Assembly (NCBI GenBank): GCA_003212345.1
Contig: QCPZ01000004.1
Coordinates: 51,127-115,126, forward strand
Source of the DNA: SAR116 cluster bacterium AG-447-A06
GTDB taxonomy: Bacteria > Pseudomonadota > Alphaproteobacteria > Puniceispirillales > Puniceispirillaceae
DNA length: 64,000 nt
Direction of reading: 5' to 3'
The notes beneath the pieces were generated by a model. It worked only from the letters and a program-made list of their open reading frames with translations. It had not been told where the DNA came from and ran no database searches. This document shows, in pieces, positions 18,832 to 27,956 of this stretch. The first letter of the stretch is position 1. The number at the start of each line of letters is the position of its first letter. The translations under genes and the position numbers were made by a program.

Positions 18832-21800
18832 CTAATGAAAGTCACGGCTTTTTATCCGAACACCGCCACCAGTGCCAGCCTTTTGATCAATATGACGCAA
18901 AAATCCATTCAGGTTGAACAAGGACTCGGCAATGACATTAATTACGGCTTGCTGACGCTGTACGCGGCCAACCAGCCCCAGAATTTGTGCGTGTAATAAT
19001 GCCTCACGATAGGTCTCCGTTAATTTTGGCCAGATAATGATATTCGCCGTCCCCTGCCCATCTTCAAGAGTTATAAATACCGTACCGCTGGCAGTGCCTG
19101 GGCGCTGGCGCATCGTAACAAGGCCAGCCAGACGAAGGCGTTCGCCATCAGGCACAGTTTGCACATGACTACACATCTGCCAGCCAGCCGCCACTAATGG
19201 CTTTTGCAGAAGATCAAGCGGATGCGCTTTTAATGATAGACCAAGGCTACGATAATCTTCAGTAACATTTTCACCAAGCCCCATCGGTGGCAACATTACT
19301 GCCGGTTCTATGCCAGCAAGCCGTTCATGACGTTGCCCAGCATGGGCAAATAAGGGCATATCATGCAGCCGGTGTCGGGCTAGCCCACGAGCTGCCCACA
19401 AGGCTTGACGCCGGTCAATATTAAGGCTGGAAAACCCATCCGCATTAGCAATTGCCTGCAATGATTTCACCGACACATCAGCCTGTCGCATGACATCATC
19501 AAGGCTGGAAAAGGCCTGCTTGACCTTGCCCGGCCGTGACTGATTGACTGCCACTGCTGCTTGGCTGGCTGCAATCCGTTCACCCTCACCACGTGGCAGC
19601 CCTCTTACAAGCCGCAACCCAAGGCGCAAGGCATGATGCCCTGTTTTATTATCAGGATCAAATTCCAGCCGGTGATCCCAGCTTGAAAAATTTACATCAA
19701 CCGGCCGGACAGAAATACCACTCCGCTTGGCCTCAGCAATCAGCTGGGATGGAGCATAAAATCCCATCGGCTGAGCATTCAATAAAGCACAGATAAACAC
19801 ATCCGGATAATGACATTTCAACCATGCCGAAACATAAACCAGAAGCGCAAAACTAGCCGCATGCGATTCTGGAAATCCGTAAGTGCCAAAGCCTTCAATC
19901 TGACGAAAACAGCGCAAGGCAAAATCTTTATCATATCCACGCTTGATCATGCCATTAACCATTTTTTCACGGAAATGGCTAATTTCACCCTGTTTTTTGA
20001 ATGTTGCCATCGCCCGACGCAATTGATCTGCTTCATTTCCTGAAAATCCAGCAGCGACAATCGCAATCTGCATTGCCTGTTCTTGGAACAGCGGGACACC
20101 AAGCGTGCGCTCAAGCACTTTACGCAGATCTGGCGATGGATAATTTACTTTCTCTAAACCAGCTCGCCGCCGCAAATAGGGGTGTACCATATCGCCCTGA
20201 ATAGGACCAGGGCGTACAATTGCAACTTGAACTACAAGATCATGAAAACAGCGTGGCTGCAGGCGAGGTAACATCATCATTTGCGCCCTTGACTCAACCT
20301 GAAACACGCCAACCGACTGACCGCGGCATAACATGTCATAAACGGTCGAGTCTTCAGGCGGTACCGATGCCAGCGTTAATGACCGGCTATAATGGACACG
20401 AAGCAAATCAAAAGCCCGCCGGATACAGCTAAGCATGCCAAGTGCCAGCACATCCACCTTCAACAGTCCTAGTGCATCAAGGTCACCCTTGTCCCATTCA
20501 ATGGTTGTACGGCCTGCCATAGCCGCAGGACTGATCGGGCACAGGTGATCAAGCCGCCCACGCGTAATCACAAAGCCACCAACATGCTGTGATAAATGCC
20601 GTGGAAATCGACTGATATCTTCAACCAGTCTAAGAACAAGCTGCAACCGCCGATCATTTACATTTAGCCCTGTTGCTACCAGCGAATCTCTGGCTAACCC
20701 GGCTTTCTCGCGCCCCCAAACTTCGCTAGATAAGGCAGCCTGAACATCACGACTAAGGCCAAAAACTTTTGCCACTTCACGGAATGCGCTTCGCCGCCGA
20801 TAGGTAATAACACTAGCGGCAAGGCCAGCTCGATGACGGCCGTATTTTGCATAAATATGCTGGATTATCTCTTCACGGCGTTCATGTTCAAAATCAACGT
20901 CAATATCTGGTGGCTCACCACGTGCCTCGCTAACAAACCGTTCAAACAAGGGTTGTGACCGTTCAGGATCAACCGTTGTAATACCAAGGCAATAACATAC
21001 TGCTGAATTGGCTGCTGAACCGCGTCCTTGACATAAAATACCTCGTCCACGGGCAAAACGGACAATATCAAAGACGGTTAGAAAATAGGCCGCAATATTT
21101 AACCGCTCTATCAGGGCTAATTCATGATTTAGATAGGCGCTAACTTGATCAGGAATTACATCTGGATACCGTTTTTCAGCACCCCGCCAGGTTTGGAGCG
21201 ACAACTCCTGCATGATGGTTCGGCCACCGGGTTTTAGCTCGTCAGGATATTCATAAGACAGATCATCCATCGAAAAATGACATAAGTCTGCCAAAGCACT
21301 TGCACCCTCGAGAGCATCAGGCACATGTCGCCAACGCCGTTTGGCCTCATCACAATCAATCAAATGACGTTCGGCATTACGTGATAAAATATATCCCGCA
21401 TGATCTAACTGTTGCTTTTCACGGATACAAGCCAACACATCGGCAAGGGGCCGGCGTGCAGGAATATGATATAGCGCATCTGCCGCAGCCGCCACACGCA
21501 GACCCAAAGTATTAGCAAATGTGCCAAGCATTTGACACCGCGCCGCATCAGCACCATCCCGGTAAAGACAGATGCCGGCAAATATCTGGCCCTTGGCAAT
21601 CTGAAGGATTTTATCCAAATGCGCCTGATAGCAGGCATCCGGATGACGCGGTGGCATGGCCAGCAATGCCGTGCTCTCTGGTAAACGGGCAAGATCGGCA
21701 AGATAAAGCACCGGAGCCGCCTTACTGCCACGCATATTGGCCTCACTAAGCAGCATTGACAAGCCTTCATACCCTTCACGGTCACATGGATGCACTAGTA

Positions 21801-22053
21801 CATCTGGTCCATCAACGGGGCGTAATCTGGCTCCAACAAGCAATCGGATATGATGATCACGCGCCGCTACATGCGCCCGCACGATCCCTGCCAGTGAATT
21901 CACATCAGCAATGCCAATCGTTGACCAGCCAAGCGCCGCTGCCGTTGCCACCATCTCATCAGGATGTGACGCACCTTTCAAAAAAGTGAAATTGCTATAA
22001 CAGCCGAGCAAAACATGCGATCTGGCTTTGCCCTCTGGGATCACTGGTATCAT
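18832..22053 (-). CDS. dnaE2: Error-prone DNA polymerase III alpha subunit DnaE2 (ImuC)
   Basis: A 1073-residue C-family polymerase. An N-terminal PHP domain (HVLLGCYSNFTFLKGASHP, about 12-30) is followed by the palm with the catalytic PDIDVDFE motif, helix-hairpin-helix sequence and a C-terminal OB fold (LRLAGLVTMRQRPGTASG). DnaE2 is the translesion polymerase of the SOS mutasome and works with ImuB and ImuA. The ATG at 22053 overlaps the imuB stop as TGATG, so I prefer it over the ATG at 22080. Its 3' end converges on the carboxypeptidase gene. Confidence 0.96.
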   Translation of the reverse strand: MIPVIPEGKARSHVLLGCYSNFTFLKGASHPDEMVATAAALGWSTIGIADVNSLAGIVRAHVAARDHHIRLLVGARLRPVDGPDVLVHPCDREGYEGLSMLLSEANMRGSKAAPVLYLADLARLPESTALLAMPPRHPDACYQAHLDKILQIAKGQIFAGICLYRDGADAARCQMLGTFANTLGLRVAAAADALYHIPARRPLADVLACIREKQQLDHAGYILSRNAERHLIDCDEAKRRWRHVPDALEGASALADLCHFSMDDLSYEYPDELKPGGRTIMQELSLQTWRGAEKRYPDVIPDQVSAYLNHELALIERLNIAAYFLTVFDIVRFARGRGILCQGRGSAANSAVCYCLGITTVDPERSQPLFERFVSEARGEPPDIDVDFEHERREEIIQHIYAKYGRHRAGLAASVITYRRRSAFREVAKVFGLSRDVQAALSSEVWGREKAGLARDSLVATGLNVNDRRLQLVLRLVEDISRFPRHLSQHVGGFVITRGRLDHLCPISPAAMAGRTTIEWDKGDLDALGLLKVDVLALGMLSCIRRAFDLLRVHYSRSLTLASVPPEDSTVYDMLCRGQSVGVFQVESRAQMMMLPRLQPRCFHDLVVQVAIVRPGPIQGDMVHPYLRRRAGLEKVNYPSPDLRKVLERTLGVPLFQEQAMQIAIVAAGFSGNEADQLRRAMATFKKQGEISHFREKMVNGMIKRGYDKDFALRCFRQIEGFGTYGFPESHAASFALLVYVSAWLKCHYPDVFICALLNAQPMGFYAPSQLIAEAKRSGISVRPVDVNFSSWDHRLEFDPDNKTGHHALRLGLRLVRGLPRGEGERIAASQAAVAVNQSRPGKVKQAFSSLDDVMRQADVSVKSLQAIANADGFSSLNIDRRQALWAARGLARHRLHDMPLFAHAGQRHERLAGIEPAVMLPPMGLGENVTEDYRSLGLSLKAHPLDLLQKPLVAAGWQMCSHVQTVPDGERLRLAGLVTMRQRPGTASGTVFITLEDGQGTANIIIWPKLTETYREALLHAQILGLVGRVQRQQAVINVIAESLFNLNGFLRHIDQKAGTGGGVRIKSRDFH

Positions 22054-23675
22054 CAGGCAAAAAACCCGTGCAAAAACCATGTAGGCGTTTCATGACGTTC
22101 GGGCAAGCCTTCACGATATAACCAAAACCCAGCCCCCTGATCATCGTATAGACGAAAATAATCTCGGGTCCGGCTACCTATCGGGGCCAGCCACCAAGCT
22201 GGCGCAATCCGTTCCGGGCCAGTTGCATGAATAATCTTATGGGTTCGTTTCTGCCAGATAAACTGTGCTGGCGGATGGTCGGGAAGAAGAGCAACTACAT
22301 CAACCGGCTGCGGATATGCTAGCAACCGAATAGGCCGCGGCGGGACAGTGACACATAAAGGATTACCAACCCAGCCAGTTTTTTTGCCAGACCCATCAAA
22401 TAGCTGTTCTGGGTTGGGCAATTCAAATGATTGTGCAATCTCAGGCTGCCAGCAGTCTTTTGGAGTCAAACGCACCACCGTACCATAGCCAAGACGAGCC
22501 ACAAGCCGGTCAACAAGGCTGGCATAAGAATCACGTGCTGCTGCTGCGCCATCTTGCTGCTGTCCGACCATGCGCGGTAAAACTGTATCAATGGGAGCTA
22601 GCGGACTACAATCAAGCGCTTCCATCCATCCCGTTTCAAGGCCAAATTCAGGATTAATTCTATCACTGGCATTGGCCAACAACCGATGAAACAAGGCAGC
22701 ATCGCGGCTTGGACGCGACAAATGCACATCATACGCAAATACCGTCTCATCAACCAGCTGCCAGCCAAGCCGTAACCGGCGCGTTGCCAGTCCCGCCTGT
22801 TCAAGTAAGGTGGCTATTTCTGTTGCCAAATAATCAATCATTGCTTTAACATCACTTGGTGCACTAATGGGTTCAGCAAATTGGCGGCAAATATAGCGGG
22901 GCTGTGGCGGGCTGACCGGTGTAAAGATTTCATCCTCATTGCCAAGCGCTTGATCAAGACGAAGCAGTACATCCGTGCCAAACCGGGCAGCCAACGGCGC
23001 CCGGGCAAGCCCAATAATATCGTCAATCAGCTGCAAACCTGCCTGCTGCATATGGTCGGCAACATCTCTATCAATGCGCAATGCTGCGATTGGCAAACGG
23101 GCCAGATAATGGCGCAGACGGTCGCGGCTTATCGTATATGCTGTTGCATCCAGTTGATTGGATACTGATTTTGGTGCGGTAATCACGCGCTGAGATGGCT
23201 GTCCATAATGTGCCAATGCCCATGCGGCGCCACAGTTTGGAGCCGCCGCTATCACCGCCCGAAGATGACTGCGATGCAGCCGCTTGGCACAATCTGCCAA
23301 CAGCCCGCGTACCCCACCAAACAAATGTTCAGCACCAGCAACATCGAGCCATATACCATAGGACTCATGATCAATCGCGGTAAGAGGGCTATAACGACGT
23401 GCCCATAATGCTAGATGATGCAGATCAGCATGATCAGCAGTGGGGTTATAATCTTCTGTTATAACATCGGGACATAATGCCCGCGCATCGGCAAGCCTCA
23501 TACCGGCAACGAGACCGTAGGATGCTGCCTTGGCACAGCCAGCCGCCACAATATCAACTCCCCTGATATTCTTAATCACTGCAAGTGGCAGAGCCATCCC
23601 AATTTCCCTTTGGATGCGTGATGCTGCCAAATAGGGAAACCAGATATAAATGATATGACGATAAACAAGCGGCAT
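22053..23675 (-). CDS. imuB: ImuB, Y-family polymerase-like mutasome hub
   Basis: A 540-residue protein with the fold of Y-family polymerases (DinB-like) but with a degenerate N-terminal catalytic region: the start reads IYIWFPYLAASRI where active DinB enzymes have an acidic HxDxDxF motif. ImuB is considered catalytically inactive. It bridges the beta clamp, ImuA and DnaE2 during SOS-induced lesion bypass. The body contains YSPLTAIDHESYGIWLDVAGAEHLFGG (about 95-121), typical of the family. It lies between imuA (10-base gap) and dnaE2 (1-base overlap). Confidence 0.95.
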   Translation of the reverse strand: MPLVYRHIIYIWFPYLAASRIQREIGMALPLAVIKNIRGVDIVAAGCAKAASYGLVAGMRLADARALCPDVITEDYNPTADHADLHHLALWARRYSPLTAIDHESYGIWLDVAGAEHLFGGVRGLLADCAKRLHRSHLRAVIAAAPNCGAAWALAHYGQPSQRVITAPKSVSNQLDATAYTISRDRLRHYLARLPIAALRIDRDVADHMQQAGLQLIDDIIGLARAPLAARFGTDVLLRLDQALGNEDEIFTPVSPPQPRYICRQFAEPISAPSDVKAMIDYLATEIATLLEQAGLATRRLRLGWQLVDETVFAYDVHLSRPSRDAALFHRLLANASDRINPEFGLETGWMEALDCSPLAPIDTVLPRMVGQQQDGAAAARDSYASLVDRLVARLGYGTVVRLTPKDCWQPEIAQSFELPNPEQLFDGSGKKTGWVGNPLCVTVPPRPIRLLAYPQPVDVVALLPDHPPAQFIWQKRTHKIIHATGPERIAPAWWLAPIGSRTRDYFRLYDDQGAGFWLYREGLPERHETPTWFLHGFFA

Positions 23676-23685
23676 AATTCCATGC

Positions 23686-24597
23686 CTATATAGCTAACGT
23701 ATGTGTAGCCGGGACATGAATATCCAAATCTGCCTTCACTGGCGTATCGGATGAAATATCAGTCTGATCTATGGCCTGCAAACTGGTGCTGTCCGCATGC
23801 CAGCTAACTCTGCATATATGCGGGCGCCCACCACGCGCACGGTACAGGGTTAAATCCCAAACACTATGTAACACCAATGCAGGGTTTGATTGCATTGCAA
23901 AATTAGGAGCGGGCTTGATCTGCCACGCTGTTTCAAAACCAGATGCCGCAATAGGGGCACCAAGAAGGAATGCTGTTGTTCCACTTTGTTCAGCCGCAAG
24001 CTGTGCGCGACGTGTAATACGCATCCAGTAGTCAGCAGATTTTTGTAACCCATCACATTCAATCACAACCGCAGCCAGCCCTTCGGTTCGCAAAATATCA
24101 TCAAGTGCAGTAAGCCGCCGAGACGGACTGGGCGTATCCACAATCAATAAGTCCGCTGGATCAAGCCCCGCAGCGGCTAAACCATGCCCATATAACATTC
24201 CAGCGCCACTACGCTGACTTGCCGGACACCAGATGATAGGGCTCGTATCTTTATTTGGGTAATGAATGGAATGGATATTATTGGTTAGTTTTTTTACAGA
24301 TAAATAATTCTTCAACATGCAAAGAAGCGCAATGGCAAACCCGCTTACCGCGCCATGAGCTTGCATCGCCCCTGATAAAAGATGCACTCGGCCAAGGGCA
24401 AGGCCACCAGCCAATGCACGATCAAGTGAATCGATGCCCAATGGCAGGCGCGCGCGCCTATCATGCCCACCAACCAATGCCAGTTTATGCCGCAAACGTG
24501 TTAGCTCAGATTCTTTTTTTCTATTATAAATCTGTTGATTATATATTCTCAAACCTGCTGTTTTCACGCTTGATATAGGCTGACTCATTCCGCACAT
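23686..24597 (-). CDS. imuA: ImuA, RecA-like SOS mutagenesis protein
   Basis: A 303-residue protein of the ImuA family (RecA/SulA-like fold). Recognisable parts are LPLGIDSLDRALAGGLALGRVHLLSG at about 51-76 and LLIVDTPSPSRRLTALDDILRTEGLAAVVIE in the core. The P-loop is degenerate, as is usual for ImuA. It is the first gene of the imuA-imuB-dnaE2 operon, which has a LexA-type box 34 bases upstream of its start. The translation start may be the ATG at 24597 or the one three codons later. Confidence 0.9.
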   Translation of the reverse strand: MCGMSQPISSVKTAGLRIYNQQIYNRKKESELTRLRHKLALVGGHDRRARLPLGIDSLDRALAGGLALGRVHLLSGAMQAHGAVSGFAIALLCMLKNYLSVKKLTNNIHSIHYPNKDTSPIIWCPASQRSGAGMLYGHGLAAAGLDPADLLIVDTPSPSRRLTALDDILRTEGLAAVVIECDGLQKSADYWMRITRRAQLAAEQSGTTAFLLGAPIAASGFETAWQIKPAPNFAMQSNPALVLHSVWDLTLYRARGGRPHICRVSWHADSTSLQAIDQTDISSDTPVKADLDIHVPATHTLAI

Positions 24598-24630
24598 ACT
24601 GCCTACTCCTTATTTGATCTGATTATTTTT

Positions 24631-24656
24631 GTTCTTGTTTTGTTCTATTTTAGAAC
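24631..24656. promoter_or_regulatory. LexA (SOS) box upstream of imuA
   Basis: GTTC-TTGTTTT-GTTC at 24631-24645 is an exact match to the alphaproteobacterial LexA site GTTC-N7-GTTC. The second half-site also starts a symmetric GTTC-TATTTTA-GAAC (24642-24656). The boxes lie 34 to 59 bases upstream of the imuA start codon, a suitable place to repress the operon until DNA damage. The lexA gene itself is not in the window. Confidence 0.88.
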
Positions 24657-24773
24657 AACATAAGAGTCAAGATTTTCTAAGCTTGCATAACTGGGTGAAT
24701 AACTAGCCTAGAACTGACTTCTTCCTTCTGAATTATCTCAATTCACAGATTGCGAGGATGCAATACGCCAGTT

Positions 24774-25943
24774 TTATTTTGGCAATTCGCTTTCAACCAG
24801 CCGTGCCCAATAGCTGGCGCCGGTTGCAAGCACATCATCATTAAAATCATAGCGGTCATTATGCAGCATTGCCCCTTCTTTTGCAGGGCCTGCACCAAGC
24901 CAAATATATGAACCAGGCTTCTCTCTAAGCATAAAGGCAAAATCTTCCGCCCCCATTGATGGCGGCAAATCAGTAATGATATTCTCCGCTCCCAAAACAT
25001 CTGATGCAACAGATACGGCCCTTGACGATTCATCTGCATGATTAACCGTTGGCGGATAGCCCGACTGCCAGTCAATTTCGACCCCACAATTGAAGGCCCT
25101 GGCTGTAGATTGGGTTATATCACGAATTGACTCTTCCAAAAATTTACGGATTTCAGGTGAAAATGACCTAGCTGTGCCACCAAGCCGTGCCGCTCCAGGA
25201 ATCACATTCAATGCACTTCCAGCGTCAAAAATGGTAACCGAAACAACTGCTGGTTCTAAGGCAGTAATGCGACGCGATACAATTGATTGCAGGGATTGCA
25301 CGATTGCAGCGCCACAAGGTATGGGGTCAATTGTGAGGTCAGGGATCGCAGCGTGCCCACCTGATCCTGTAATATAAATTTCAAAAAAATCCGCTGCCGC
25401 CATACACGCGCCATTGTGGACGCCAATTTTTCCAACATCCATCCCTGGCCAGTTATGCATACCCCAAACTGTGCTCATATCAAATCTTTCAAACAACCCG
25501 TCTTTAATCATTGCCTCGCCGCCATTACCTCCCTCCTCAGCAGGTTGGAAAATAAAATATACCGTGCCATCAAAATTTCGGGTTTCAGCAAGATATTGTG
25601 CTGCCCCAAGAAGCATAGTGCTATGTCCATCATGACCACAAGCATGCATTCGCCCAGGCGTTTTTGACGCGTGCGAGAATTCATTCTTTTCCTGCATGGG
25701 TAGGGCATCCATGTCTGCCCGCAACCCAATCGCAGCGGTTCCTTTGCCAGAGCCATGCAAAACACCCACGATTCCGGTTTTGCCAATTCCACGATGGGTC
25801 TCAATGCCGAAGGATTGTAGCTTTTCAGCAATGAAATCTGACGTCCACACTTCTTCATAACTGGTTTCAGGATGCTGATGCAGCAGATGCCGCCACGTTT
25901 TCATTTCCTGTTCCCGATCTGCAATCGAATTTATTACAGCCAT
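24774..25943 (-). CDS. M20-family amidohydrolase (hippurate hydrolase / N-acyl amino acid hydrolase type)
   Basis: A 389-residue metal-dependent amidohydrolase. It carries HQHPETSYEE near the start, the metal-binding GLRADMDALP and MHACGHDGHSTMLLG motifs, the catalytic glutamate pair FIFQPAEEGG, and a C-terminal PPSMGAEDFAFML with another ligand. Family members release amino acids from N-acyl conjugates; the substrate here is unknown. The first frame codon is a GTG, but GAGG lies right beside it, so the ATG three codons later (25943) fits better. It is divergent from the sarcosine oxidase operon, which may or may not be related. Confidence 0.9.
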   Translation of the reverse strand: MAVINSIADREQEMKTWRHLLHQHPETSYEEVWTSDFIAEKLQSFGIETHRGIGKTGIVGVLHGSGKGTAAIGLRADMDALPMQEKNEFSHASKTPGRMHACGHDGHSTMLLGAAQYLAETRNFDGTVYFIFQPAEEGGNGGEAMIKDGLFERFDMSTVWGMHNWPGMDVGKIGVHNGACMAAADFFEIYITGSGGHAAIPDLTIDPIPCGAAIVQSLQSIVSRRITALEPAVVSVTIFDAGSALNVIPGAARLGGTARSFSPEIRKFLEESIRDITQSTARAFNCGVEIDWQSGYPPTVNHADESSRAVSVASDVLGAENIITDLPPSMGAEDFAFMLREKPGSYIWLGAGPAKEGAMLHNDRYDFNDDVLATGASYWARLVESELPK

Positions 25944-26268
25944 GATAGTCACCTCATCTCACTAAAAATATATCAAATAATTCCAAATTTCCTGATGGTC
26001 AGATACCACAATCCATAGTGTAAACAGTGTCGCGATATTACCCCGAAGGTCAAGCTGGGCGACATGGACGAAACCTCTTGCATGTCCCTGATTGACAATT
26101 GCCCATGTCCGGGCTTAAAACCAGCGCTTACATGTCGATTGAGACATACCGAATGTCGTTGCCAAGCTATGTGTTTCTTCGCAAATCAGCACTATAGGAA
26201 TGTAAATCTTGGTATCTATGTCTTTACCGGGAACACCTAGTGTGGATTAAGATCAAAAGGTAGATGAT
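25944..26268. promoter_or_regulatory. Divergent regulatory region for soxBDAG with four CATGTC/GACATG elements
   Basis: This 325-base region holds no gene. On the plus strand a perfect -35 hexamer TTGACA (26092-26097) is followed after 17 bases by a weak -10, TTAAAA (26115-26120). The hexamer CATGTC occurs at 26081, 26104 and 26131, and its complement GACATG at 26061, so copies flank and lie inside the putative promoter. TGTCGC (26028-26033) and GCGACA (26059-26064) form a further inverted pair. The sox start codon follows about 150 bases later. Promoter and operator assignments are inference. Confidence 0.45.
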
Positions 26269-27567
26269 ATGGCGCAAAATCAGCCGGATCGTGGTCAACG
26301 TGGATTGCCAGGTGGTAGCCCTCGTTATTCAGCGTTCGCACTTGCCAAAAAAGCGATAAACTATCATCAGGACTGGCAGCGTGCATGGCGCGACCCAGAA
26401 CCAAAAACTGAATATGACGCAGTAATTATCGGTGGCGGCGGTCATGGGCTTGCGACTGCTTATTATCTCGCAGCTGTGCATGGCATAACCAATACTGCAG
26501 TGATTGAAAAAGGCTGGATTGGCGGCGGCAATACGGGCAGGAACACAACCATTATCCGGTCAAATTACCTATGGGACGAATCAGCCGCCATTTATGAGCA
26601 TTCGATGAAGTTATGGGAGGGTATGACGCAAGATCTCAACTTCAACGTAATGTTCAGCCAGCGAGGCGTTTTGACAATTTCCCATAGCGAACACGAATTG
26701 CGTGAAATGTCGCGGCGGGTTCACGCGATCCGGCTAAATGGAATCGACTCGGACATTCTTGGCCCCGCTGAAATCAAGAAATTTGTCCCAACGATCAATA
26801 TTGACCAGTCAATCCGATACCCGGTTATGGGTGGGTTTTTGCAGAAGCGCGGCGGTACAGCGCGCCATGATGCGGTGGCATGGGGCTATGCGCGTGCGGC
26901 TGATGATTTAGGTGTTGATATTATCCAGAGATGCGAAGTTACCGGCCTGCGCAGGCAAGGCCGCAAAATTGTTGGCGTCGAAACCAGCCGTGGCTTTATA
27001 AAAACGAAAAAAATCGGATGCGTTGTCGCAGGCCATTCAAGTGTTGTTGCAGCGATGGCCGGCATCCACTTGCCAATAGCCAGTCGCCCTCTGCAAGCCC
27101 TTGTATCGGAACCGATAAAGCCAATTCTTGATACCGTGATTATGTCAAACGCCGTTCACATGTATATCAGCCAATCAGACAAGGGCGAGATGGTTCTGGG
27201 GGCTGGTGTTGATAAGTATAACTCATACGCCCAGCGTGGCTCATTTCCAGTGCCGGAACATATGCTAGCAGCTGCGGTTGAATTATTTCCGGTCCTGTCG
27301 CGTCTTCGCATGCTGCGTCATTGGGGCGGTATTGTCGACACCTGCCCAGACGCATCGCCCATCATTTCGAAAACTGATATTGAAGGCCTTTATTTTGATT
27401 GTGGATGGGGAACAGGCGGTTTCAAGGCAACACCTGGCTCTGGCCACGTTTTTGCCGACCTAATCGCCAATGACCGCCCGAATAAAATCGCCGCCCCGTA
27501 CACGCTTGATCGGTTCCGATCTGGCCTGTTGATTGACGAACACGGCGCTGCCGGTGTTGCGCATTAG
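26269..27567 (+). CDS. soxB: Sarcosine oxidase subunit beta
   Basis: A 432-residue FAD-dependent amine oxidoreductase. It is the catalytic subunit of heterotetrameric sarcosine oxidase, which oxidises sarcosine to glycine and transfers the methyl carbon to tetrahydrofolate. The dinucleotide-binding motif [17 protein letters not shown] lies at about 51-67, and [20 protein letters not shown] is typical of SoxB. The C-terminal [14 protein letters not shown] and [16 protein letters not shown] segments complete the FAD fold. An AAGGTAG site precedes the ATG. It heads the soxB-soxD-soxA-soxG operon. Confidence 0.96.
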   Translation: MAQNQPDRGQRGLPGGSPRYSAFALAKKAINYHQDWQRAWRDPEPKTEYDAVIIGGGGHGLATAYYLAAVHGITNTAVIEKGWIGGGNTGRNTTIIRSNYLWDESAAIYEHSMKLWEGMTQDLNFNVMFSQRGVLTISHSEHELREMSRRVHAIRLNGIDSDILGPAEIKKFVPTINIDQSIRYPVMGGFLQKRGGTARHDAVAWGYARAADDLGVDIIQRCEVTGLRRQGRKIVGVETSRGFIKTKKIGCVVAGHSSVVAAMAGIHLPIASRPLQALVSEPIKPILDTVIMSNAVHMYISQSDKGEMVLGAGVDKYNSYAQRGSFPVPEHMLAAAVELFPVLSRLRMLRHWGGIVDTCPDASPIISKTDIEGLYFDCGWGTGGFKATPGSGHVFADLIANDRPNKIAAPYTLDRFRSGLLIDEHGAAGVAH

Positions 27568-27584
27568 GCGGAAAGGATGGCACA

Positions 27585-27956
27585 ATGTTGATTATCCCCT
27601 GCCCCTATTGTGGTCCACGTGATGAAATTGAATTTGCCTGTGGTGGCGAAGCTCATATAGCGCGCCCACTCGCTGAAAATACGATTACAGATGCTGAGTT
27701 TGCGGATTACCTGTTCATTCGGGATAACCCAAAGGGTATTTTTTTAGAAAGATGGCGCCATAGCGCGGGATGTAGACGTTGGTTCAATGTGGCGCGTGAC
27801 ACCGTAACACACAAAATCCTCGAAGTTTACCCGATGGGCAGCACCCCAAAAAAGGCCATCACAAAAGCCAGCTACGCTTCTAGTTGGCGCCGTAATACGG
27901 TAGCCGAAAAAGCGGCAAAACCCGATAAGCGAAACAAGGGCGGAAGGGTGAAATAA
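27585..27956 (+). CDS. soxD: Sarcosine oxidase subunit delta
   Basis: A 123-residue small subunit. It carries the zinc-binding CPYCGPRDEIEFACGG motif at about 6-21 and the conserved RWRHSAGCRRWFNVARDT centre. The delta subunit helps hold the tetramer together around a zinc ion. Its C-terminal 30 residues are basic and look variable. It starts 17 bases after soxB with AAAGGA upstream, and its stop overlaps the soxA start as TAATG. Confidence 0.95.
   Translation: MLIIPCPYCGPRDEIEFACGGEAHIARPLAENTITDAEFADYLFIRDNPKGIFLERWRHSAGCRRWFNVARDTVTHKILEVYPMGSTPKKAITKASYASSWRRNTVAEKAAKPDKRNKGGRVK

Noticed and set aside
26036..26090. Possible glycine riboswitch before soxB (CCCCGAAGGTCAAG resembles part of the aptamer)
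   Set aside because: The paired GGAGAG and CTCTCAGG elements and the second half of the aptamer are missing.
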